Assembly (NCBI GenBank): GCA_003255025.1 | Contig: QANY01004802.1 | Location: forward strand, 62,001-126,000 | From: Datisca glomerata | Taxonomy: Eukaryota; Streptophyta; Magnoliopsida; Cucurbitales; Datiscaceae | Direction: 5' to 3' | Length of the DNA: 64,000 nt | Shown here: piece after piece, positions 12,801 to 23,738 of the stretch | Layout: each line of letters begins with the position of its first letter | Position numbering within the stretch: the first letter of the stretch is position 1 | Program-made: the position numbers and the translations under genes | Notes under the pieces: generated by a model | Told to the model about the DNA's origin: nothing | What the model saw: the letters and a program-made list of their open reading frames with translations, nothing else | Database searches by the model: none

Positions 12801-12887
12801 GAAAGAAGCATTTAGGGTTTTGGAGGAGAGAGAAAGTGAAAAGAAGGAAGATATCTTAACCAGTGATATCTTCATTTCTAGTGGTCT

Positions 12888-14394
12888 GATCGTGATGATC
12901 TTAGTATCAACTGAAAGCACTCGTCGTCACCTTTCTATCAAGATAAATTTCACGACCATCTGAGCATCAATGAAGCTGTAACAAAGGAAGTAAGTTTTGG
13001 CTGATGGCATTTTCTATCGTTTGTTGACTTTTCCAGCTGGCCACCATCATCAACCAACTCATATCATCACCGTCTTCCACTTTCATCCTATGTATGGCCG
13101 TAGTTCCTTCATTTTAATGTTAAAATAAATAAATTTTATCAGAAACTTTGAAATTCAGATCCGGTCGTCTCTGACATACTCATTCGAACAAATGTCATTT
13201 TTGGGCTCCTCTTAATACCCTCTATGCATTGGCACCTTATGTTCAATTCTACCAGAAGTAGGTTAGATGATAAATATTGTTATGTTTGGATGCTACATAG
13301 GCGTTTGAGCAAAATGGATGCAAATTAGAATCAATTGACATTAATTGGACCTTCTAAAAATTAAGGTTTTTGAGTTGATTGTTTAAGCTACTTTGGGTTT
13401 GAGGTAAGTGAAATTTTACACATACTTGAATGTTTGCCATAATAGGAAAATCATGAATGAGTTATATGATGTTGTGTTATTGTTTATTTTTTTGTAAGTG
13501 AAATTTTATGCATACTTGAATGTTTGTCATAATATGAAAATCATGGATGAATTGTATGATGTTGTGCTGTTGTTTTTTTTTTCTTGTAAGTGAAATTTTA
13601 TGCATACTTGAATGTTTGCCATAATATGAAAATCCTGGATGATCGTGATGATCTTAGTATCAACAGAAAGCACTCGTCGTCACCTTTCTATCAAGATAAA
13701 TTTCACGACCATCTGAGCATCAATGAAGCTGTAACAAAGGAAGTAAGTTTTGGCTGATGGCATTTTCTATCGTTTGTTGACTTTTCCAGCTGGCCACCAT
13801 CATCAACCAACTCATATCATCACCGTCTTCCACTTTCATCCTATGTATGGCCGTAGTTCCTTCATTTTAATGTTAAAATAAATAAATTTTATCAGAAACT
13901 TTGAAATTCAGATCCGGTCGTCTCTGACATACTCATTCGAACAAATGTCATTTTTGGTCTCCTCTTAATACCCTCTATGCATTGGCACCTCTTATGTTCA
14001 ATTCTACCAGAAGTAGGTTAGATGATAAATATTGTTATGTTTGGATGCTACATAGGCGTTGGATCAAAATGGATGCAAATTAGAATCAATTGACATTAAT
14101 TGGACCTTCTAAAAATTAAGGTTTTTGAGTTGATTGTTTAAGCTACTTTGGGTTTGAGGTAAGTGAAATTTTACACATACTTGAATGTTTGCCATAATAG
14201 GAAAATCATGAATGAGTTATATGATGTTGTGTTATTGTTTATTTTTTTGTAAGTGAAATTTTATGCATACTTGAATGTTTGTCATAATATGAAAATCATG
14301 GATGAATTGTATGATGTTGTGCTGTTGTTTTTTTTTCTTGTAAGTGAAATTTTATGCATACTTGAATGTTTGCCATAATATGAAAATCCTGGAT
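12888..14394. repeat. 753-bp tandem duplication
   Basis: GATCGTGATGATCTTAG begins at 12888 and again at 13641. The two ~753-bp units are nearly identical by eye apart from small indels, and both end at AAATCCTGGAT (near 13640 and 14394). The unit includes the left part of LTR-like copy B plus part of its minisatellite. The high identity makes this much younger than the split between copies A and B. Confidence 0.9.
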
Positions 14395-15215
14395 GAGTTG
14401 TATAATGTTGTGTTATTGTTTGTTTTCTTGTAAGAGGAATTTTACACATACTTGAATGTTTATCATAATATGAAAATCATGAATGAGTTGTATGATGTTA
14501 TATTATTGTTTGCTTTCTTGTTATTTGAATTTTACACATACTTGAATGTTTTTCACTCTCTACAAATTATGATGGGTGAACTGTATGTCGTGGTGCCCTC
14601 GTTTATTTCTTTCTAAGTCTCTCCTATATGATAATTTTACTTGTGAAACTGAATGTGTAATTTTATATTATTATGGTTAATGATGTGTATATATTCTTAT
14701 GGTAATGAAGGAGAATATGTATACACTTGCACGTTAAGGTTTATAAAATGAAAATTATAAATTATAAATTAATTTTTAAAGTACTAGGTGTGTGTTTATG
14801 TTATAAAAGGAGCTAGTGAGAATTGGATGTGGGGGACTGGCATACCCGATAATATATTAATTGTTAATGTTTATGTTAATGAATAGTCGTTTGACTTGTC
14901 CAGCGATACTACCAAGATCTGGTAGACGAACATGTTCCCCCTAGTAATGCCCCATTGGGCTCATGAAAAATATAAAGAAAGAATGAAATGAAAAAATGTA
15001 AAGATATTTAAAGTAAATAAAATAATGTAATGAAAACAATGCATGGAATGAATGTAATTGCTAAAGCAAAAGAAATAATGTGATTAAATGATTTATAAAG
15101 TATATGTCAAACACAAAACTTATGTTAAGGATTTAATTGTATTTGGATGGGCATGTTTTTGCTAAGTATGTTTAAGAGTTTACTTACTGAATATATTTTA
15201 TATGCACCGCATTTT
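13030..15215. repeat. LTR-like dispersed repeat, copy B
   Basis: This is the second copy of the repeat at 2405-3845, expanded by the 753-bp tandem duplication. Similarity to copy A ends at TTTTATATGCACCGC near 15215. About five minisatellite units lie at 14158-14560, and more lie in the duplicated left part (13405-13640). Confidence 0.65.
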
Positions 15216-15329
15216 CTTCGCAGCCCCACAAAGCCATAAAGTGGCCAATCTTCTCCTTTGACGATAATTTTCTTCTTTGATGGCTCAAACTAAGTTGAGC
15301 TCAAACTTAGGAATTTCTGAATTTTGAGT

Positions 15330-15582
15330 TGAATGGACACAACAATCATACTAAAAATTTTGAAAAAATTCTTTATGGAATTTTAGTGTTTTGGTAATTT
15401 TGTAGAAAATTGTTTAAATTGTGTAGACTATTTAAGGAAATTTTAGGGTTTTGTAATTATTCATAAATTTGTTTGAATCGTGTAGATTGTTTAGGGTAAT
15501 TTTAGATTTTTTGTAATTTTACAGAACAATAGTATAAAATTTGTGTAATTTCAGGGTTTTTGTAATTTTATAATTTTAGGGG
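15330..15582. repeat. ~60-bp minisatellite at the Tat insertion site
   Basis: Degenerate units combine AATTTTAGGGTTTT, TGTAATTTT(A/G)CAGAA and GTGTAGATTGTTTAGGG, and run up to the 5' LTR. The DNA right after the 3' LTR (38981-39040) continues the same kind of unit with GTGGATTGTTT and TGTAATTTTACAGAAT. This suggests the two flanks were one locus before insertion. Confidence 0.55.
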
Positions 15583-16089
15583 TGAACAGGAAAAAACCCG
15601 CTTAAGACACATGTACAAAAAAGACTAACCAAACGAAGTCGTATACATTGTCGATGTGGAAAAATGGAAGAGTAAGCGGGAAAGTTAAGCGGGAAGAAGG
15701 AAGTCACAATGGCCGTCGACGTGGCAGGGCATGAACATTAAAAGGAAGGAAAGAAGAGTCATTTAAGGGTGATTTAGCCATTACAACCAAATTCCCCCAA
15801 ATCTGGGGGAATATTCTGGCAATTTGTTAATTATATTTGTAAATCCTCCAAATAAAGTTGTAATCTCTTAATTCTAGTTGAATTCCCCTACAATACGGTG
15901 AATATTCTATTATTAGGAGAAAATTCCCGTTCTAAGAGATGCAGCAAGATCATATGAGCAGCCTATAAATAGAGGCTAATTGTGAATAAAAAAAGGGCAA
16001 GACAACCTACAATCAAACCATTTTTCTTTAAGCATTATCTCTCTCTCATTTAATTTACTTTTTGAGTATATGTAAAAAATTCTTTTACA
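15583..16089 (+). repeat. 5' LTR of the Tat element
   Basis: 507 bp, starting TGAACAGGAAAAAACCCGC and ending TTCTTTTACA. It contains the promoter. It aligns with 38493-38980 including the AATCTGGGGGAATATTCTGG block. Confidence 0.85.
15964..15972 (+). promoter_or_regulatory. TATA box in 5' LTR
   Basis: TATAAATAG sits about 125 bp before the LTR end and is conserved at 38873-38880 in the 3' LTR (TATAAATA). It is the likely Pol II promoter of the element. Confidence 0.7.
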
Positions 16090-16090
16090 T

Positions 16091-16110
16091 TTTGGTGCTT
16101 TCATTGAGAA
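16091..16110 (+). promoter_or_regulatory. Primer-binding-site position
   Basis: TTTGGTGCTTTCATTGAG starts 1-2 bases after the terminal CA of the 5' LTR, where the tRNA primer site belongs. I did not assign the tRNA. Confidence 0.5.
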
Positions 16111-16149
16111 TGAATAGAATTCTTAGAGAATCCCTTAAAAAACCAAACA

Positions 16150-17604
16150 ATGCCTCGAACCAGATCAAATACTACCCTCAATGAAGGAAACAGGAACATG
16201 GATGAGCAAATTAATCAACCCGCTCCCCCGACTGAGATGCTTTATGCTATCCTAAGCCGAATGCAGGAGATGGAGCAATGGAACATCGAAACACTACATA
16301 ACATATGGCAGACGATGCTGGAACAGATTGCTGCTCTGTAGTGGGATCTCGCGTAGACGCGCTAGAAGTCAGTCAACACACTAACCATGAGGAACAAGAA
16401 AATCATCAAGAAGGAGGTAGACGCGAAGCTAGACGGGAAGATAACGAAAATAGCAGGAATGAAGATGTGGGGGCGCAATCCCAAAACCATGAAAAATAGG
16501 TACCTAGAGAGGTCCGTTCGCCAAAAGTTATTATAGATGTAGCTATGGAGGAGATGATAAAGAGAAAAATGATGAAGCTGAAGAATCTGGGGAGTGAGGG
16601 AAAGGCGGACCTTGAGTCACTCACCAGAACCCCATTAAGCCCAGAAGTTCTAGCCGCCCTAATACCGAAAAAATTCATGGCACATAAGTTCAAGTGCTAC
16701 AAAGGAAAATCTGACCATGTGAACCCTCTTAGATGGTTTAATCAAGTTATGGCATTGCATCTACATGAGGACGCGTTGATGTGCACGATATTTTCCACAT
16801 GCCTGGATGGAACTGTACTAAATGGTATCATTCCCTTCCGCTTAGTCAATTACTAATTTTACATATCGTTTGGTGATGGAAGATTCAGAGTACCTCCTTA
16901 CAATCTCCGCCTAAAAGGGAGAAACAGTGTACGAGTACACCCACATGTTCAAAGAGGATATGGCTAAGGTGGAAAGCTGTGACGACAAAGTGGCCAGGCT
17001 GGCCTTTAGACGGGGGCTTGACCTAGAATCCGCCCTCATTGAGGATTTATCAAGACTTAAACCTTTAACCATGGTGGATACCTTTCAACGGGCATAAGCT
17101 TACATCACATTGGAAGAAGAAAAGAAGAGTGTGTTAAAATAGACAGGATACGAGAATGATAAGCCCGAGAAGAACAGAGTTCAAGGGCCAACATAAAGGA
17201 ATCAGAGAACGGAAAAAGAAAGTGAGCGGGGTGATAGTAAACAGGATAGAATGGAAAATCGGAGGAGATATGCTGATGACATCCACCCTATGGATAAAAT
17301 CTACAAACTGTTGACTGTATCGATAAACCAAGTCTTAGATATGATAAAGGACAAGCCTTGGTTGAAGATGCCAGCCCTGCACACAAAGGAGTCGTGCTAC
17401 AAGGATAATGACAAGTATTTCTCATTCGACATGAGCAATGGACATTATACTAAAGATTGTTATCAGTTGAAAGACTACGTAGAAAAGCTGGTAAAAGAAG
17501 GATACCTCAATCCGTTTATGAAAAAGAAGGAGCCAAAACGGGAAAATGAAAAGGAAGTCTGGGATAGAGAAATACGGGACAACATGAAGCAACACCTTGG
17601 ATAA
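16150..17604 (+). pseudogene. Tat element gag (broken)
   Basis: Gag forms the particle that packages element RNA. The chosen start is the ATG at 16150, the first in good context after the LTR. The frame breaks near 16340, 16499, 16856 and 17100. 16545-16856 encodes the core (FMAHKFKCYKGKSDHVNPLR, then WFNQVMALHLHEDALMC), which fits a retrotransposon gag domain. 17251-17604 ends gag with HYTKDCYQLKDYVEKLVKEG, the Cys-containing segment typical of gag ends in this lineage. Several premature stops make it non-functional. Confidence 0.75.
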
Positions 17605-17689
17605 TCAACATCATCATTATGTTGACTGAATAGGAGGGAACTACCAGAAAGGAAAGAAAAGTGTACAATAAGAAACCATTGCTGAAAGG

Positions 17690-18475
17690 AAATTATGAAT
17701 GGGGAGTTCCTTGAGTGATAGCGGAAATCTCCCGCTCATATTTGATGATATGGATTTGGAATACAACAGATGACATAATGACACCCTTGTCATCTCAATA
17801 CAAGTGGGAACTGTTTGTTGAGAAGGGTGCTGATCGATGACGGGAGTGTCATCAACATTTTGCATCGATGAACACTTGAGAAAATATCTATCGGAGAACG
17901 TTAGTTGCAAGGTCCGTCACAGCCCCTGATAGGATTCAATGAAAGCGTGAGCTACTCAAAAGGGATGATTTCCCTCCTACTCAGTGCAGAACCATTCAAC
18001 TACCTCTCAGAGATCGTAGTGTTGGACACATCATCTCCCTATAATGCCATACTGGGAAGAACATAGATGAATAAGATCAAATCCATACCATCCACCTATT
18101 ACCAAGAACTGAAGTACCCATCTTCTGATGGGATCAAGACCATAAGAGAATATTCAGCTACTGCCCGGATCTACTCCATAACCGCATAGGAGTCAGCAAG
18201 AAAAAAGAAAATGAAAAAGAAGAAAGAGGAGCTGGTGGTTGCTAGTGAACAATAGTAATCACAAGAGGACATGCAGGTGGGCCCGAGGTACGAAGCGGGA
18301 GAAGAAACTATACCCATATGCTTAGATGAAGAAATGAAGAAGACAACTATCATTTGGGCCCACCTCGAGCAAAGCGGAAAAAGAGTGGCTAACGAATTTC
18401 CTGCGAAAAAACAAAGACATTTTTACAACCACAGCCCAGGAAATGCCAGGTATACCAGAAAATATAAATATGTCA
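17690..18475 (+). pseudogene. Tat element aspartic protease region (broken)
   Basis: Around 17820-17865 the plus strand encodes RRVLIDDGSVINIL, which corresponds to the retroviral-type protease active-site block. DDG stands where DSG or DTG is usual, an inactivating or unusual change. Further on, NESVSYSKGMISLLLSA and VLDTSSPYNAILGRT (about 17935-18065) match the flap and the (I/A)LGR segment near the protease end. Several stops and shifts separate these pieces. Confidence 0.65.
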
Positions 18476-18479
18476 TAAG

Positions 18480-19730
18480 TTGAATACTGACCCTACTATT
18501 AGGCTAGTGAAGCAACAAAAGAGAAGTTTTACGCTAGAAAGGAATAGTATAATCAAAGAAGTTGGCAAATTGTTAAAAGAAGGTTTCATCAGGGAGGAAG
18601 ATTATCGAGAATGTCTTACAAACATTGTCATGGTAAAAAAGAAGAACGGGAAATGGAGAATTTGCGTAGACTTCACAGACCTGAATGGAGCCTACCTCAA
18701 AGATGAATATTCGCTGCCAACAAGAGATCATGTGGTTGATGCCACCTTAGAATATGAGCTTCTGAGCTTTATGGATCCTTCTCAGGATACAACCAAGTGA
18801 AAATGTTCCAACCTGATCAATAAAAGACATATTTCATAACTGAATAGGGTACTTTTTGTTATAAAGTAATACCTTTCGGTTTGAAAAATGCAGGTGCTAC
18901 CTACCAAAGGTTGGTAAACAAAATCTTTCGATATTAGATTGGGAAAAACATGGAGGTTTTATGTGGATGATATGCTAGTAAAAAGCTGTAAGCGGGAAGA
19001 TCACATCAAAGACCTCAATGAAACCTTCTCCTACCTGAGGAAGAGCTCCATGAAACTGAATCCAGAGAAATGCACCTTTGGAGTGGCAGCGGGGAAATTC
19101 TTGGGTCACTTGGTCGCGCAACGGGGAATTGAAGTCAACTTGGATCAAGTAAAAACCATAATTGAAATGTGATCCCCTCAAAACCTGAATGAAATACAAG
19201 ACTTAACAGGAAGATTGACGGCATTAAACAGATTCCTTTCAAGATCAACCGATAAATTTAAGCCTTTCTTTGTAAAATTGACAAAGGACTCCGCATACGG
19301 GTGGGATGAGGAGCGTGAAGAAGCTATCAATAAGATCAATGGGTATTTAAAAACTCTACCATTATTGTCAAAACCAAAACCTGGAAAACCCTTGTACTTA
19401 TATGTAGTCGTGTCATGAAAAGCTGTTAGCATGGTCCCTATCAGAGAAGAGGAAAGAAAGTAAAATCCAGTGTAATTCATTACTAAAAGCTTAGTGGCAG
19501 CCGAAACCTGTTACAAGAGAATGGAAAAGTTGATACTGGCCATTGTGGTAGTTGCGAGGAAGCTCAGAACCTACTTTCAAGCACACAACATAAAGGTGCT
19601 GACAAACTCACCAATCACAAGCGTCATGCACTCGCCAGAGGTCAGCGAAAGAATGGCAAAATGGATAATTGAGTTAAGCTAATACGAAATCCATTATGAG
19701 CCAATAACATCAACTAAAGGGAAAGTCCTG
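18480..19730 (+). pseudogene. Tat element reverse transcriptase (broken)
   Basis: 18480-18800 encodes the fingers (VKKKNGKWRICVDFTDLNGA). 18939-19172 encodes the palm, with the catalytic FYVDDMLVKS and then KCTFGVAAGKFLGH. 19215-19418 encodes the thumb and connection (LSKPKPGKPLYLYV), and 19494-19682 the start of RNase H (VVARKLRTYFQAHN). Frames change between these segments and in-frame stops occur, for example near 18800 and 19172. The catalytic YVDD is kept but no full-length enzyme is encoded. Confidence 0.85.
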
Positions 19731-20260
19731 GCTGACTTCGTAGCGGACTTCACTGTTGACGACGAGGAAGAAATAGAAAATGGATCACAAACAGTTGGAA
19801 AGGGATATGGGAATTGTACGTTGATGAAGCCTCAAACAACAATGGAGCCTGAGCGGGAGTGGTATTGAGGACCCTACTTGGCAAAACACTGGAGCACTCC
19901 ATTTCATTTGGATTCACTAACTCAAATAAAGAAGCCAAATATGAAGCTTTGATAGCGAAAATATCTTTATTGCGAGAATCAGAGATAACTGAAGTAAAAA
20001 TATTCTGTGATTCAATGCTAGTTGTGAAATAGGTCACGGAAGAGTTCACAGTAAAGGATGAAAGTATGACCAGATATTTACAACGAGTTAAAGAATTACT
20101 AAATCCACTGAAGAATTATGAGATCAACCAGGTCCCAAGAGTAGAAAATAGGCACGCAGATGCATTGGCTAATCAGGGATCTTCTCTACAGCTCTCGCGA
20201 AAATGGAATGTAGAAATTGAGGAAGAGCCCAACTGGAAAGACTATGTAATCCACTCCTAG
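19731..20260 (+). pseudogene. Tat element RNase H (broken)
   Basis: 19803-20040 encodes a degraded WELYVDEASNNNGA-type start, TLEHSISFGFTNSNKEAKYE and IFCDSMLVV, matching the DG-E-D order of RNase H catalytic sites. 20066-20260 adds RYLQRVKELLNPLKNYEI and HADALANQGSSLQL. The same end block is found antisense at 560-720. Confidence 0.75.
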
Positions 20261-21461
20261 AAGAAATGGATCTTGCCACATAACAATTTACGTAAAGAAA
20301 GTCTATCAGCAAAGTGCCAAGTACTGCATGATTAATGGTTCATTATACATACAATCTTTTTAAGGTCCGTATCTAAAATACGTAAGGGAAAATCACGAAG
20401 GAGTGTGCGGGAACCACACCGGGCGTAGATCTTTGGCCCATAAGGTACTCAATGAAGGGTATTACTAGCTGAAAATGCATAAAGACGCCAAACAGTGCAC
20501 AAGGAAATGTGACAAGTGTCAACGATTTTTGTGCCCATGGTAAAATTGTCCCCAGGAGAATTTAACAGTGTGGCAAGTCCTTGGCCATTCATACAATGGG
20601 ATGTGGACATTATTGGACCACTCCCCATGGCACCCGCTTAGAAATGTTTCCTACAGGTTGCCACAGACTACTTCACTAAATGGATCAAAATAGATGCCTT
20701 TACTAGGATTTACGAGGAAGAGCAAGATGATTCTATGGAAAAAAATAGTATGCAGGTATGGAATTCCTCGAGTCTTAGTTTCCAAAAATGAACTTCAGTT
20801 CACTAGTAGAATGGTGAAGACCTTTTGTGAAACCTAAAAATTACCAAGCGGTTCTCTACACCCTATTATCCATAAGAAAATGGGCAAGTCGAGTGGTCGA
20901 ACTAAGTTATACTTGATAATATGAAGAAGCGTCTGGAATTGACAAAAAGAAAATGTGTTGAAGAATAGCCAGCAGTATTGTTGGCATATAGGACAACTCT
21001 TAAAGAGACAACGACAAGACAACATTCGCTCTAGCTTAAAGAACGAAAGCAGTGATACCTGTAGAAATTGAGAATCTCATTCTGAACAAAATTAACTAAG
21101 CAACAACACGAAGAACTCATGAAAGAAAACCTTGACTTATTAGAAGAAATAAGAGGTAACACTCATGTGGATGACTAATTACAATTAGAAAAGAAAAGCC
21201 TACTTCTAGAGAAGAATTAGAAAACGGGGATTCCAGAAGAGTAAGGGTGTTTACGGTTCGGTTCGGTCGGTTATTTGAAGAAAAATGAACCGAACCGAGA
21301 CATTCAGTTCTCTCTTTTATCAAATTGAACCGAACTGTGAAATTCATATGAACCAAACTATGACTTACGATTCTGTTCGGTGGTTCTGTCGCACCTGTAC
21401 AGTTTTATCTTTAAAAGAAGTTCTAAAGTAGAACTTCTACTTTGTAGAAAATCATGAAACA

Positions 21462-21570
21462 TAGGTTATTTAATCACCAATACAAATGCAGAAAATCAGT
21501 AAGAATAAAAAAGAAACCAGAAAAAATGGTGATTTAATCACCAATACAATGCAGAAAATCAGTAAGAATC
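21462..21570. repeat. ~60-bp direct repeat inside the DNA transposon
   Basis: TTTAATCACCAATACAA, then TGCAGAAAATCAGTAAGAAT, occur twice about 60 bp apart (from about 21468 and 21533). The short ORF over it is a by-product. Confidence 0.7.
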
Positions 21571-22324
21571 ATAAAGACAACAAAATACCTCAAAGAATTG
21601 TAACTAAATTGCAGAGAAGCAAAACAAGAATCAGATCCGAATATAGAGAAAAAAACTCAATTTGGATCTAAACCAAAGTGCAATATACAAAATGCAGAGT
21701 AGTATCCAAAACGCAATAAATCAAAGAGCAATAGATCTAAATGTAAATCAAACTCAAGATGCTTTTATAATAAACCAAATCAAAGGACTAAGAGACTAAG
21801 ATGGAGCAGCAAATTGACAAAGAAGGGGAAGCGAGGTAGAGGCCGTTCGCGAAGGAGAACCTAGATAAGAGTGGAATACACTAGATTTACGGACTATTAC
21901 TGAGTTCACGAAGGCGAAACTGAAGAAGGAAAAATACTGTGGACTACTAATGCTATTGAGTTCGTGAATGCGGACCTTAAGAAGGAGATGCTGCATTTTT
22001 GTCAAGAGAAGGGAAGAGACATCTCAAGCAGATCTGAGGGTCTGAAGCCATTCTAGAGCAGATTTGAGGGTTTAAAACCATCCTCAAGCTCCAATGCTCC
22101 ACCATCTCAACTCGAGCGGATCTGAGGGGAAGGAGAGAATTCAAACTTCAAATAGAAGAGAGAGGGGGAAAGAGAGACTAGAATGTTTGAAGAGAGATAG
22201 AGGGAGGCTGTTGTGACTCTGTGAGAGAGGGGAATTGAGAGGGGGGAAGGACGAGTGAGAAAGGGGGAGGGGAGCTACGTTCAATGTGAGAGAAGCGAGA
22301 GAGGGTTGGGGTTAAAAGTAAAGT

Positions 22325-22339
22325 GTGTATATATATATC

Positions 22340-22366
<27 letters not shown>
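22325..22366. repeat. (TA)n microsatellite
   Basis: A TA dinucleotide run with one interruption (TCTA) near the right end of the DNA transposon, following a GA-rich tract at 22110-22300. Confidence 0.9.
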
Positions 22367-22370
<4 letters not shown>

Positions 22371-22856
22371 TTTAATACTTCGATTCAGTTCGGTTTGGTT
22401 TGAAATTACATGATTTTTCAAACCGAACCAAACTTACGGTTCGGAAGAAATGTCAAACCAACCGAACCGAGATTACTTATATAACCGACCGAACTGACTA
22501 TTTTCGGTTCGGTTTGGTTTGGTTCAGTTAGTTTGGTATCAATTTTTACACCCCTACAAAAGAAAGTTCTAGTTCTGAAAAATATCATTCAAACGGAAGA
22601 GAGATTTGGTCCATCCTGGGAAGGGCCATACGTTGTCAAAGAGGTAGATGGCAGCAGATACTGTCATCTCACAACTGAAGAAGAAACATAATTGACGAAG
22701 CCATGGAACGCCAACTATCTTAAGAAATATTTTTGTTTAACTTATTAAATGTTGTTGCAATGAATATTTTTCCCGTGATTTTTTTCCGCAAGGGTTTTCC
22801 TAGTAAAAAAAACTTTTGTAAACTCTCTCCCTTATCTTTTAAAATTAAATCATGAA

Positions 22857-23400
22857 GTAAAAAGGTTGGCAGCCTAGAGGCCAAAGCCTTTGAGAGTGGG
22901 AAAAACCTTTCCTCTAAAATATAGAAAATAAAAAAGGTTGACGGCCTAGACGCCAAAGCTCTTGAGAGCAGGAAAACCCTATCTCTAAAAGGTTGAAAAA
23001 GGAGTATGAGAAAATGACGACGACCGAAAAGGCTAAGTCTTCGAGAGTGGGAAAAACCCTCTCTCTAAAATGTGAATTCTAAAACTCGACGGTTTAGACA
23101 CTAAAAGCCTTGAGAGCGGGGATGCCTTCTCTCTAAAAAGAAAGAATAAAAAAGGTCAGCGGCTTAGGAGCTAAAGCCCTTGGGAGCGCAAAAGACATTC
23201 TCTATAAAATGTGAAAAATAAATAAAGGAAGCAAAGGAGAAAAAATAAAACAATAAATGAGACAAAGTGCAAGGAAGCAAAGAAAGAAAAACGTCAAAGT
23301 GGCAAGTCCAAAAGAAATGGAAGCAGAACAAGAAGTCACATCCGTCCTAAAAAGGAAACCTAAAGTCAACGCCTTTGGGAGCGGATAAAGAGAAAAGCTG
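22857..23400 (+). repeat. Degenerate ~75-bp tandem repeats between pol and antisense ORF
   Basis: At least five units start near 22859, 22930, 23010, 23083 and 23150, with a diverged one near 23345. Each has GG(T/C)-GACGGCCTAGA-GCCAAAG, CTTTGAGAG-GGGAAAAACC and TCTCTAAAA. They lie after integrase and before the antisense ORF, a place where Tat-group elements commonly carry tandem repeats. Confidence 0.8.
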
Positions 23401-23738
23401 GTAACAAAAGCACTGTAAGCAAAAAATATTCTAAAAGTTATTGAGTTTTTACTAAATTATTGCTTAAGTGTTTGAAAGGAAAACACTAGAAGTTATTAAA
23501 GGAGGAAAGCCTTAAGTCCTATATTGCTTATTAAAAAAAGATTTACTAAGTGTTAAACTATTAAGGAAAAGAATTAAAGTATTAAACTACTTGTTGTTTT
23601 CTTTGCTACATGCTAAAGAAATTAACAAAGGAAAGGACAACAGATGTTAGGAGAAATAAACATTTCAATGAAGATCTGGAAAAATACGAAATGATTCAAA
23701 CTACAAGGAAAAGAAAATGCAAGTACATAAAATGAAAA

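Larger units (their letters stand above)
21244..22554. mobile_element. Non-autonomous DNA transposon inside integrase
   Basis: A 1.3-kb insertion with inverted ends AGGGTGTTTAC and TTTTTACACCCC, flanked by TA on both sides (21242-21243, 22555-22556). Removing it brings the two halves of the integrase coding region together. Both ends carry dense CGGTTCGGTT/AACCGAACC tracts, some in inverted arrangement (GGTCGGTTAT against ATAACCGACC). The interior has no transposase. The superfamily is not assigned: the TA duplication suggests Tc1/mariner-like, but the ends are not a Stowaway sequence I recognise. Confidence 0.6.
20261..22720 (+). pseudogene. Tat element integrase, split by a DNA transposon
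   Basis: 20390-20540 carries an H-x-H/C-x-C-type zinc-binding block (HEGVCGNHTGR, then KCDKCQRF). 20576-20640 encodes PWPFIQWDVDIIGPLPMAPA, the core entry. 20760-20880 has the PRVLVSKNELQFTS core. 21110-21160 encodes ELMKENLDLLEEIRG, and the C-terminal segment resumes after the insertion at 22557 with IQTEERFGPSWEGPYVVKE and PWNANYLKKYF (about 22700-22735). Many stops are present. Confidence 0.75.
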
